DNA of 64,000 bases. Source: Hemileia vastatrix (Eukaryota; Basidiomycota; Pucciniomycetes; Pucciniales; Zaghouaniaceae). The stretch's first letter is position 1. Each line of letters starts with the position of its first letter. The position numbers were made by a program, and so were the translations under genes. A model generated the notes under the pieces. That model saw only the letters and a list, made by a program, of their open reading frames with translations, did not search any database and was not told the origin of the DNA. Positions 1 to 11,300 of this stretch are shown in pieces. The stretch is from positions 10,259,001 to 10,323,000 of the forward strand of contig JASXTE010000007.1 in assembly GCA_030280995.1 (NCBI GenBank), given 5' to 3'.

Positions 1-2392
1 ATTTTGTTCAACAAGATGAATTTCCTTGTCACAAACATTACCCTTTTGCCATGGTTTGTTACATTTATAACAAGTATTTGTTGCATATTTTATAGGTGCA
101 ACTGGGGCAGAGGGTTTACCAGATTTTTCTGGGAGCTTTGTAGAAGGTTTATTCTGATCATTATAAGATTTACCAATGTAATTCTTTGGTTCATATCTAT
201 GGTTGAGTAGTACCTCATTACAGATATTAATGAAAGAAGAATTTTCCCTTACATGTTCAGCTCTAGCCACAATCAAATCTCTAAGATAATTTGGTAATTT
301 AGACATGATTTTATCTCTCCAAATATCATAATCCATCTTTGGATCAATTGCTCTTAGGATTTTTGTTACTTTCATAAGAAAAACAATGGGCTTTTCAACA
401 GAGGAGGATACATATCTAGTATTCTCATACAGTCTTTGCTGAGCTAACCTGAATTTTGAACCACCAAACTGATTCTCAATAAAGGATTTCCAATCATTCC
501 ATGTATAATGATTGTTATCTAAAAGGACAGATTCATACCACATCAAGGCTACATTGTAAAATAAAGAAATTAGCTTAGAAACAATTTCCTCATCAGGTAG
601 TTTATAAGATCTCTTTAAATTATCAATTCTTTGGATAAAGTTTTGTCAATCAGAAGAAGAATCACCATCAAAGGTAGGATATTGGTCCAACTTAGGCCAA
701 TTTTTCTGACTACTGGGATGGTTCATTTTTTGGTTTGAATTATTCATCATTAATAATTCCTGAAGTTTAGCCAGGTGTTCAGAAATTTCATTATTTACAG
801 AAACAGCTGGTGCATGACCATCACAAGATTTTTTGCTAGTAGAAAAAGATTTTACAGACTCATTATCAGTTTTTTTAATGGTTGAAATATGAGGAGGAAA
901 GGAGGAAATCTGCTCAGGTTCTTTTTCTTTATTTTTATTCAGTTTATGGACAGCATTCTCATTTATTCCATTATTGATGGTTAAGTTTGAGAATTTTTCC
1001 TGCAGTTCAGGCACATAGTTACTTATCCTTGGAATTTCAGACATCTGCTCATTTACTTTTGCAAGAGATAAAACATTTCTGTGCTCAGAAACTGTGTGTT
1101 TGGCACTCAGTGCATGGAAATCATTCTTTAGCTTTTTAAACTCATTTTGTAGAGACTTTATTTCACTTTTTAATGAATAATTTTCTTCGATAAGGGGTTT
1201 CAATTCACTCAAGGTTTTATGTAAATTGATATTTTTATCTGAGATAGCTCTATGGTCACTCCTTATTTGTTTTTGTTGGCTAAGAACAATATTCAAAGTT
1301 TCTTTGATTTTAAAATAAGCTGTATCCTGTACAGAAGTACTTACTTTACATTTCAAGTGCAAATTATTTAATCTATCATTCTCATGGATTAACACATCTC
1401 TAAAATGTTTGTCTTTCATAACATTAAAATCAAGGGTATCTTTCAATATTTCTTCAGAAGTTTTACAATTAAGGTATAGACTTCAGGGGAAACAGAATCA
1501 TTCTTAATGGCAAGAGAAGGATTAATCTAAGAAGTAGAATTTAAATGTAAAGGTTCATCAAATGATAATTTGCTAATTACATCAATAGGGCTACTAGTTA
1601 CAGGAAGCTGTCTTTTAACAGGTTTAACTGTTCTTTCACCATTCTCAATAATATTACCTGCAGAAGAAGACTTATTAAAAAACATTCCCAAGTGACTATC
1701 AATCAAATTACTTACCATGGCAGAGGAGGAAACTTCCCCTGAGATTGAGTTTGGGATTGGGCTTGGCCTTCTTTCTCCTGCATTGTTGGTAAGGATGAGG
1801 AGGAGGATGGAAATTGGGTGTTCTGGATGGGCCAGGCTGATGATGAGGAGGATGTTGCACATTCTTCTGGTAGTGACTCATTAGATAATCCCATTTCCAT
1901 TGCTCTACTTCCAGAGTACTTTGATTTTGGGTGAAGGAGCTGGGGGGCTGCGAAGGTTGAGCCTGAAACTGAGGCTGATTGGGATGCAAGTGAGGAGGTG
2001 CCTGGGCCTGATTTTGGTTCCTGAGTTCCTGAGCTTGATCCCACAAGGTTTGTACTATTGCCTTGTATTTCATGTTTTCTGTCTTCAGTTCTTTGATGTG
2101 ACTGGACAGATTACTGATTTGCTGGGGCAGAGGAAGTTTTTTTATTTTGAATCCTTTTGGAAGACCTTCTTGAGGTACTGGAGGTTTTACCTCCTTCTGT
2201 TGTTCTGGGGGATGGGGGTTTGATTTTTTTACTTCTCCTGTCATTTCCACATCCTGAATTATGTGAATTTTTCTTGTTAGCATAAGATTTTTTATGTTCA
2301 ACTTTAGAAGAACTCACAGTATCAGCATCATAATCAATTTCAATTTCATACACTTACATGTTATCCATACTCTCAGCCAATTTGTTAGACAT
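1..2392 (-). pseudogene. Ty3/gypsy gag gene, decayed, runs off left edge
   Basis: Structural capsid/nucleocapsid gene of an LTR retrotransposon, read right to left. A short start (ATG at 2390-2392) leads to a TAA at 2354-2356. Frames then switch through a Pro/Gln-rich region with a short coiled-coil stretch (2301-1708), a Ser-rich stretch (to 1527), and a long Lys/Glu-rich coiled coil (1446 to about 900). A TGA at 643-645 interrupts the frame. Past it the frame stays open to base 1 with capsid-like sequence and a zinc-knuckle-like end containing CYKC...W..G..C. Possible splice signals (GTAAGT at 2357 and near 1717; pyrimidine-TAG near 1529) could explain some frame changes, but a frameshift near 1460 looks real. 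The pol that should follow lies outside the window. The class is fairly secure; the exact exon structure is not. Confidence 0.75.
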
Positions 2393-2616
2393 AATAGTGG
2401 GGAGATTAATTAATTTCTTAAAAAAAAATTAATAAAATTCAGTTAATAATTTGCTCAAAATATTAAAAAAAAAATTATTAATGAAATTATATAAAAAAAA
2501 TTTTGTTTAATATAAAGTAATATTTATAAAAAATAATTAATAATATGGACTGCAAAGGAAAATTGGGAATAAACAATTAAGTTGTTTTCAACGAATTAAT
2601 TAAATTACCAAATTTA

Positions 2617-4280
2617 AATATGGCAATATATGGGACTAAGTACAAAGTACTATTTAAGTCAACAAAAATTAAACAAAAATTAATAATAATAAAAATTAAT
2701 TTAATAATTCAATTTTTTATTAATAATAATGTTAATTTCTTCTAGGACTAAGAGGAATTAAACACTATATAATGGTCAACTAGGAAAAAAAATTATATAT
2801 AATAAATGAAGACTTACACTCAGTGACTCAGCACAAGGCCACAATCACTATTATTGCAATAAAAAATCTAGTATAAGAGTTGATAGGAGCAAAGGTTGAC
2901 TTACAGTAGTGATCGTAAAATCACCCACAAAAATATATAACTTTTAAGAATATATAAACCTAAAAGTTAGATCCCCGGTTTGATTCACGTTCACAGAAAA
3001 AGTTCTACTTTTTGCGCAAGGTGGTCCGTGCGTTATGACGTTTGTCCAAAAAGTTGTAAAAGTTGATCGTCAATTATTCGGAAGGGTCCTTAATTGTCTA
3101 CCGGTAGTCTAGAAGAAGGTTAAAAAAGAAGGTAGAAGGGGAAATAAAAAGGAACTGAAATAAAGAAGTGTATAAAAAATTTAAAGGACTTTTAATAAAG
3201 ATGGACGGGGATTGTGTGGTTAATAAAGTAAGTACGGTTTTATTCTCTCTGTTCAATTATCAACTATTAATACTAAAATATTCTTATCACAACCTTTAAT
3301 ATTTTATTTTATTACTTAAATAGGCAGACGCGCAGTTTAAATAGTTGTAAATAAAATGAATTTTATAGTGTAATTAAAAAATATGTTGAGTAGTAAGTGA
3401 TGAGCATAAATGAAATAAGACAAGGCCTTTTATAGGCAAAGGGACCAATAAGGCGCTACCACTGAGTATATACAAAATAATAATAGGATGAAACAAAAAG
3501 ATAAAATAAAACAATTGAAACATAACAATGGAGAGAAAAAGATGAAACAAGTAATTAAAATCCCAATTAAGAAAACAATTTTCATGCAACCATTTCCCAA
3601 ATCATTTAAGTAATATAGTGAGTAATTAAACAACCCTGAGACATGAGAACCATTTGAAAAAGTAATCAAATTAAGTATAACAATATTTTTTATAGATTTT
3701 TTAAGTGAAGCAACTGGAATTTTTTGACACAACAAAATATTGTAATCAACTTTTGTGTTAGTCTGTAGAAAATTAATAAATTGTTTTGACTATGTAATAA
3801 CTAGTTGAAAAAAGTAATTAAATTTTCTACTGAACAAATTTTAGAATTTTAAATTTATTATAATAAATATTATAATGCATTTAATATTCATCACAAATAA
3901 GGGTCAAAAAACAACGTCAATAATTATGGATAATTTTGAATATGAAAAGAGTTCAATTTATTTACAAAAATTAATGTAATTACAATATTAGATAATTTAA
4001 TAAGATATAATTATATTATCAACATGTAATTAATTAATTATTCATTAAATACACATAACATCTCTTTATATGGAATATAATAATAATTTTAATGTATACT
4101 TAATTTATATGATAATAAAATTAGTATAAAATTTATTTTAATTATAAAATAATATTTTAATATAATTTATTATGTAATATAAATTTAATATATATAGATA
4201 ATCTGCAATTATTATGTCATTTATTAACTCCAATAAAATTGTATGTTTATTACATGGCTCCTGGGACAGCCTGTCTGACA
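2617..4280 (-). repeat. LTR-like block upstream of the gag gene
   Basis: On the - strand this block starts with TGTCAGACAGGCTG at 4280, matching the TGTCAGCCAGGCTG end of the LTR-like block at 35928. Further shared landmarks are the TATA-box region (3428) and stretches near 2822. The downstream gag and the TATA box on the same strand suggest a 5' LTR about 1.6 kb long. The left limit is set only by weak similarity to 34585 and may be off by tens of bases. Confidence 0.5.
3428..3434 (-). promoter_or_regulatory. TATA box of the gag-side LTR
   Basis: TATAAAA on the - strand inside CCTATAAAAGGCCTTG, followed by ATCACTTAC, and pointing toward gag. The homologous position in the 34585-35928 block also has a TATA-like string. 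The same promoter module occurs inverted at 4475. Second copy at 18235-18241. Confidence 0.55.
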
Positions 4281-4872
4281 TAGTTACTTATTATATAAAT
4301 TAATTGTTTTGAAAATTTATTGTGGGAAAAATATTTAATTACTCATTGATTTAGTTTATTGTTTCACTTTTTTTTTCTTTAATTCTATGTTTAAATAAAT
4401 TCTTTTGATTTTTTGTTTCACATTACTACTATTTTGTATATAAATTGTTGAGGTGCTTCAGAGGCCTTCTTACCTATAAAAAGGCCTTGGAAGTCCCCTT
4501 TACTGTCATCACTTACATAACTTACAAACTTAATTACTATTATTATTATTTTTTGAAGCTAAAGAGTCTAACAAAAAATATTATATAAATAAATAAATTT
4601 TATATTAATTCAATTAGTAATTATAATTGATATTTAAGCAGAAAAAAAATTACTTACTAGTTCAGAATTCCCCATTAAACTATTGTCTTGTGTTGTGTCT
4701 AAATCCCCACTTATTGTCATTGCCTTCTTCTTTAAATAAAATCTTATATTTGTTCTATTCTTGATTTCTTTTAATTCTTTTATTCCCTTTTTTTTTCTTT
4801 TCCTCCGTCTTCCTATTTTCTTCTTCTCTTTCTTCTCCTTCTTCTAGACAAACAGCTGACAGTGATCAAACC
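4281..4872 (+). other. Non-coding stretch with + strand promoter module and pyrimidine tract
   Basis: No gene is seen. A TATAAAAA box (4475-4482) sits in CCTATAAAAAGGCCTTG with ATCACTTAC downstream, a diverging copy of the module at 3428. Around 4790-4846 a long CT-rich tract ends in TAG, resembling a 3' splice site. It may be the remains of an inverted LTR fragment. Second copy at 19088-19679. Confidence 0.4.
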
Positions 4873-4919
4873 AATCTGCAAAATTTTAAGAATGGGGACA
4901 TTCTTCATTGGAGGGAGTA
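4873..4919 (+). promoter_or_regulatory. Conserved LTR-flanking block with purine tract (PPT candidate)
   Basis: The block ends in TTGGAGGGAGTA immediately before a TG-starting LTR-like block. Nearly the same block abuts LTR-like sequence at 34545-34584 (+) and 54247-54285 (-). A purine run beside TG fits a polypurine tract priming plus-strand DNA synthesis. No pol on the + strand lies just to the left here, so the parent element is truncated. Second copy at 19680-19726. Confidence 0.5.
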
Positions 4920-6300
4920 TGTGGCATCCTAAAGATTATTACATTACTAAGAATTATTTAAAGAGGATTTTGAGAGATTTTATTAAGATTGGGGAAAGCC
5001 AATATTTTTTTTTAATTTTATTGAGACAGAAAGAATATTAAAAGTGGCTTAAAAAGGTTAATTTTACAAGTAAAAATTTAACAATTATTTTACGTGCAAG
5101 ATATAATAGTATAGGTCTAAATCTGTATTGAATTAAAGTCATTAGTTTCAAGAATCTTTGGAAATTTTTGAAAATTTTTGGGGAATTTTAGTAATTTTTC
5201 TACTATTTTTCATAATTATATAAATTATTTTTGATTATTTTTGATTTTTTCTAATTTACTTAGCTTTTATCAAGTAGAGGTTTTTAGCTTAGTTAGTTGT
5301 GAACTTATATTTCACTTAAAGGGACTGGGATTTCCTTAGTTTATCCAACTTTCTTGGATTCTGTTTACAGAAAGGCGAGTGTAGTAGTCTTTCTAAAGCA
5401 GTTTTACTAGTTGATTTATAGGTTTAATCATATCTTGGAGTAGATTGGGATACTTTGAAGACTACAGAAGATTTATTATTCCAAAGAATGGTTCAGATAG
5501 AGAAGAAAGATAAACTTTAGAGAAAACTTTCACCGGACGACCTACCCACAAGGTCAAGGATGTTCCTGCAAGTGAGATCAGGGATTTAGAAGCTTCTTCA
5601 AAGCACAGAGGAATGATTCGAGGAAATGATTTGAAGGTCACTCAAAGTAAGAGCTACAGGTTCGAGGTATGTTCGAGAAGAATTATAAGATAGTTTCAAA
5701 GGTAATAGGAATTCTTAAGATCTCACAAAGGGTTGGAAGCTCAATAATCAAAGGTTTAGGATTTAGAAATGATTTATTGAGAAAATAAAAGAAAGATACA
5801 ATAACAATTATTTAACTTAAAGATTTTACCACTATTAAATGTAAATACGTTTTATAATTTAATTCTAAGGAATATCGAACCAAATACCCAACCCTTTTAT
5901 ATCCCTTTATTCCTCCTCGCATTGACCTCCCTCTCATCGCACCATTCCCATACCATTGACCATTACTAACATACACTTAGACCCTCTTTGCTAAATATCC
6001 GTCCATGCTCAATTTACCCCTTTTTATTAATTAACAAAACTTTTAATGAAACTACTACTGTACTATTATGTTGATCCTAACACTGTGCGTCGCTTATTGA
6101 AAATTAGACTAAGGTACCCTATTGGGAGATTGACTAATTTAGATTTAGAGTTTAGGATAGCGCAGTTAGATAGTAAGTACATAAAGGGGAATCGCAGTTG
6201 CTATGGAGAATTGCTTTCTGCGCTTCGAGTATAGATTTAGGACTCGATATTATTGATTTAATGAGCTGCTTTTGCCTAGAGTGTCACGTGGAGCGTGACA
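4920..6300. repeat. LTR-like block left of family A element
   Basis: Bounded by TGTGGCATCC and GCGTGACA, so it has TG...CA ends. Its last ~770 bp (5527-6290) are almost identical to 14429-15172 in the block at the other side of the element, while its first ~600 bp are only weakly similar. The end contains the palindrome TGTCACG-TGGAG-CGTGACA. It is 1,381 bp long against 2,003 bp for its partner. Its orientation relative to gag-pol is unresolved: a purine tract lies outside at 4919 rather than inside at 6301. Confidence 0.55.
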
Positions 6301-6432
6301 GATGCCCAGGTATAAGAATCGCAAACTCTGTTGAGCTTGAGCCATCTTCCCACACTAGTTTTCCTTCTTCTATAACTTTTTCCTCACTTATTAATTTCCC
6401 TTTTTATAATGAACTGCCCTACTCCCACACCT

Positions 6433-7321
6433 ATGTCTCCACACCCTAAAGCGGATGGGGGAATGATTACGCGACAGTTTTCCCAAGCTTGCACAGGTTG
6501 TGAAAGTATGGAATACTTCTGTGTCGAAAGTACAGCGACTCAAGGCCCTTGCCAGAAATGCGACTTTTGCCGTTGGCAATGAGTGGCGTGCGATGCATTG
6601 ACGAAGAATGCAGAAATCAAACAAAGGTTTACCAAGACCAAGTTTTGGGTGATCCCTAAAACAAAAGAGGTGGTTGAAGACATTTGGGATGTCTCGGTTG
6701 GAGATGATCAATTGGTGGGGGAGAATGATAAGGAGCTCAACAACAAGATCACAACCTGGGTAACCCAGGCCACGAGTTCGAAGCGGGGTGTTGAAGAAGA
6801 AGTCAACGAATTGGTGGAGGAAGATGAAGATGAAGTCCCTGTTCCAGGGCGGGCACCCAAGAAACAACGGGTGGTCATTGAAGATGACGAGGAGGAAAGA
6901 GAAGAAGAGGTAGAGGTAGAGGTGGCGCCAAGGTTATTCTTAGAACCTGACCCCATCTTTGAAGTAAGCTTTTTGTTGTTGTTTTTTAAGGATGAGGTTA
7001 CTGATGATTTTTGTTTAGACATCGAATACCATTGAAGACCCGATTGGGGAGCCTGCACCGCTTTTACCAACTGAGGCAAACCCTCCGGTCACGGGTGGAA
7101 ACGAAGAACCTGAAGACATGCTGGACCAGGTGTGGTCAAAGAAACCTCGTCAGGGTCGACAAGTAAGGTTTGCAGAAGAGTTGTGTGGGGAGTTCGATAC
7201 AATTATCAACGCTGCCTCCTTTGACGTGGCCGAGGAACTCTTGGAGATTGGAGAGGTGGTTCCGGTAGGAGAGGAGGAGGTATTTGAGAAATGCAGGAAG
7301 GAGATAAGGGTAGTATTGTAG
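6433..7321 (+). pseudogene. Spliced Zn2Cys6-type ORF, antisense to family A gag-pol
   Basis: Exon 1 is 6433-6963 (177 codons), the intron 6964-7018 (55 bp, GTAAGC...TTACTGATG...TTTAG), and exon 2 7019-7321 (100 codons plus stop). The junction is phase 0. The start is the ATG of MSPHPK, 133 bp after the LTR-like block. Residues ~20-50 show CX2CX6CX9CX2C, and the sixth cysteine of a GAL4-like cluster is replaced by a TGA at 6580-6582. Then come a Lys-rich stretch, a long acidic region rich in Glu and Val, a KKQR basic patch, and in exon 2 a KKPRQGR basic patch and an acidic tail. It converges with pol, which ends at 8374. I infer a DNA- or RNA-binding accessory protein of the retrotransposon; the function is unknown. 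One stop and otherwise clean frames suggest fairly recent loss. Confidence 0.7.
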
Positions 7322-8373
7322 AAGATGAAAAGATTGGTTCGAGAAAAATTAAAAGAGAAAAATTTGAAATGAAAAGGAGAGATGTAAAAAAGTAGAAAAA
7401 TAGAATTGTATTTTAGTTTTATTTTATTTTATTTTATTGTATTTTATTTTATTTTTTATTTTTTATTTTTTTTTATTGTAGGTGAATATTATTATTTTTA
7501 TAAGATTTGGGAGAGAGAGAAAAAAGAAGTTTTAAATAAAATTTCTTTAGAATTTGAAAGAAGAAATTTAAATAAGAAAGAAAGAAGTTATTTAATTGAA
7601 GGAAGTTTTAAGTTTTAAAATAAAAATTTATGTAAGAGAAGAGAGAAAAAAAAACGGTTGGTGATTGAGATGAGTTTGTTGAATTGAGAATTTAATGAAA
7701 GAAGAATTCGTTTTTTGCGAAAAGTTGTTGATTGATTTTTTTTTTTTTTTTTTTTTTTAGGAAAATTTAGTTGAAAAGAGAGGAAGAAGAAAGAAAAGAA
7801 AAAAAACAGAATTTAGAATTTAAAGAGAATTTGAAAATAAGAATCATTTGTTCGAAGAATTTATTATAGGGAGATTTAGAGGTTGAAGTTAAGTTCGAGG
7901 AAACGGTTGTGTCGTACAAGATTTGATGATTCGAAGGAAAGAAAGTTTTTAAAGAGAGAATAAATTTTTAGAAAAGAAAATTTTAAAGAGAATTTTAAAT
8001 TTAAGAAAAGAATGTATTTAGAGAATTGAAAAAGAAAAGAAAGAAAATATTTAGAGATATTTAAGAGTTTTTTATTTTATTTTATTATTTATGTTTATTC
8101 AATTTATTTTATTTTATTTTATTTTTATTTTATTATTTATGTTTATTCTATTTATTTTATTTTATTTTATTTTTATTTTATTTTATTTTATTTAATTTTA
8201 ATTTTGATTTTACTTTTAGTTGGTTTTGGAGAAAAATTTTATAGAAGGAGAAGAAAGAAAAAGAAGAGAGAGAAAATGAAAACAAGGCTAAGAAATTTAA
8301 GAGGTGTTTTAGATTTTTTTACGAGAAAAAGAAAGAAAGAAAAAGAAAAAGAAAATTTAAAATAAAAGAAATT
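7322..8373. repeat. AT-rich convergent gap with TTTTA microsatellites
   Basis: Region between the two converging genes. It has TTTTA repeats at ~7410-7480 and ~8065-8195, a T run near 7738-7759, and long AG-rich stretches (7760-8050, 8230-8360). The small ORF at 7406-7618 is low-complexity and not credible. It probably holds the polyadenylation regions of both transcripts. Confidence 0.7.
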
Positions 8374-11300
8374 TTAAGGTTTTGCTTTTAAAGGATATTC
8401 CAAATGAAAAGATTTTAGGAGTTCAGGGGCATTAGAAACATTGATGGCTGGTTCCCAGGATGTTTTGTCTGAGTCATTGAGGAAGCCTTCCCATTCCACG
8501 AGGTATTGAAGTTTCCCTTTGCGTATTCTTGAATCAAGGATACGACTTACTTCCCACTCTAGATGATCTTCTACTTCAACCGGTTCCGGAGGGGGTTGGT
8601 TCTTGCCCGGGTATATTTCTCGAGCCAGTTCCAGGAGAGATACATGGAAAAAAGGGTGAATTGCCTGCCATTTAGGAGGTAACTTGAGTCGAAATGCAGT
8701 TTTAGAGACTTCAGAGTCGATTTCGAATGGTCCCAAGCGCTTTTCAGCCAGTTTCTTTGATGGTCGTGTTGTTAAAATGTTTTGTGCGTCGGGCCATACT
8801 TTGTTGCCTGGTTTAAAGGAAGGAGCAGATTGTCAATGTTTGTCGGCCTGTTCCTTGTATCTTCGAATCGCTGATTCGAAATTTGTTTTAAGTTCTTCTT
8901 GGTGTCATGATATATTTTGAAGGTAATGTTCCGCAGGATGATTAGTTCCTACATGGATTGAGTTGAATCAAGGATGTCATCCATAAATGGTTTCGAAGGG
9001 AGATTGTCTTGTCGAAGAATGAGTCGAGTTATTATAAGCAAATTCGGCCAATGGTAACCATGTGGTCCAATCATCTTGTTGGTAACTGACATACATTCGA
9101 AGATATTGTTCGAGGATTTGGTTAACTCTTTCTGTTTGACCATTGGTTTCAGGGTGATAGGCCGTGGAGAGGTTCCTCATGATATTGAGTTGTCAACACA
9201 GTTGGGTCCAGAATGTGGATACAAACAATGAGCCTCTATCTGAAATAATATCATTTGGTAAGCCGTTTTTGGAGAATACATATTCTAGAAACAATTTTGA
9301 CAAATCTTCTGCTGTAGCAGTAGTAGTGGTTTTAATGAAAATAGACATTTTTGAAAATCTATCTACTATTACTAATATAGCATCAAAATCATTAGAAAAA
9401 GGAAGTTGAGAAATGAAATCCATCGATAAAGATTCCCAAGAATTAGAGGGAATAGGAATTGGTTGAATCAACCCATTGTTCCAGTGACGGGGAGCCTTAT
9501 TCCTATTACATTTGTAACAAGCTTTTATATAGGCCTTGATCTCCCTGGTCATACCTGGCCAGAAGAAATCCCTCGCTATTAACTGGTATGTTTTATCAAC
9601 CACAAAATGACCAGCTAATGGAGAATCATGCCGACTGTTGAAAATCAATAATTTTATCTCATTGTTGTCGGGTATGACTACTCTACCTTCGAAGACTAAT
9701 AGACCTGATTCAATACTAAATCTTTTGGCCCCTTGCTTCGAGAGTATTTTGTCTTTTAACCCTAAACAATATTAGTCCTTCGACTGAGCTTCGAGGATGT
9801 TGGATAGTGGATTTTGAAAAGATTGAATTGTCATCAAATTAAGTTGATGAGTCGTTAACATTGATTCGTTGAAGATTGATTGCACATTTTCTGGGTTCTT
9901 GTCAGAAAATGTGTCCCCCCTCTGTGGGTAAATGTTGTCCCGACGTGACAAGATATCTGGGACAATGCAGTTTTTACCTGGGCGATAGGAAATAGAGAAG
10001 GAAAATTCAGACAAAAATTCAGCCCACCTGGCTTGACGCCTGGTTAACACTTTGGAAGACATAAAGTATTTCAAAGCATTATGATCAGTTAAAATTTGAA
10101 AAGGACTATCTAGGCTGAGAAGAAAAGAACACCATTTTTTAAGACAATGGATAATAGCTAAAAGCTCTTTGTCATGAATTTCATAATTTAATTCTGCTGC
10201 AATGAGTTTGCGTGACTCAAAAGCAACAGGATGAAACAATTTTGTTTCAGGATTTAATTGGGAGATGACCCCTGCAATAGCATAATCGCTTGCATCTGTC
10301 TCAACTATTGTCGAAGCAGAAGGATCAAAATGTCGAAGAATTGGGGCTGTGGTGAACGCCGTTTTTAGTGCTTCGAATTCCTTTCGTGCTATAGAAGTAA
10401 AAACAAAAGGAATGTCTTTTCTAAGAAGAGAAGTAAGATTGGAAATAGTTTTAGAGTAATCTTTAATAAATCTTCTATAGAAGTTTGCAAAACCCAAAAA
10501 TCCTTGGAGCAATTTAATGTTTTTGGGCTCAGGCCATTTCAGAATTTTCTGGACTTTTTTGTCATCCATGACTAAACCGTCAGTGGACAATGTAAAACCC
10601 AAAAAATCAATTGATTTAAGGTGGAATTCGCATTTATTATGCTTGGCGTAGAGACCATGATCTCGAAGACGATTTAGGACCTGTCGAACATGATGAATAT
10701 GTTTATCCAGTGTCTTGGAGAAAATTAAAATATCCTCTAAATAGAAGACTAAAAATTGTTCAAAAACATCTTGAAAGATGTCATTAACAAAAGTTTGAAA
10801 AGTTGAAGGTGCGTTACATAATCCAAAAGGCATAACTAAATATTCAAAACTACCAAATCTAGTGCGCATTTCAGTCAGTTGTTCATGACCTTCTGCAATG
10901 AGAATCAGATTGTAAGCGCCTCTAAGATCAATTTTAGAAAAGAAATTAGCACCATTGAAAAGGGTAAGAAGTAATGACATAGGAGGAACAGGATATGCAT
11001 TCTTCTTAGTGACTGTGTTGAGCTTTCTATAGTCAACACACAACCTAAGACTACCGTCCTTCTTTTTTACAAAGAGGACAGGGGAGCCGGTTGGAGATTT
11101 ACTGGCTCTGATGAAACCTTTGGCTACATTCTCTGCAATGTAGTCTCGAAGAACTTGAGATTTGTCCTTCGACAAAGAATAGACAGGACCTGCCGGAGGT
11201 ACTGGGCCTATTAACTCTATTTGATGGTCGTAGGGTGGATGAGGTGGTAACTTATCGGCCTTGCGGATTGAGAAAACATGGTGGAAATTGTGATAGATTT

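Noticed and set aside
1712..2044. Ser-rich alternative gag frame
   Set aside because: It overlaps the Pro/Gln-rich frame of the same strand, which has better protein texture (coiled coil, WKWDYLMSHYQK); treated as a shadow.
2960..2995. tRNA-like or primer-binding-like string (GGTTTGATTC within CCCCGGTTTGATTCACG)
   Set aside because: The presumed T-arm does not pair (CCCGG against CACGT), no cloverleaf can be drawn, and no TGG primer site lies at the expected LTR edge.
6046..6234. Small ORF of 62 codons repeated in both LTR-like blocks (also 14929-15117 and copies)
   Set aside because: Its conservation follows the LTR identity, the protein has no domain features, and changes between copies are not biased to synonymous sites.
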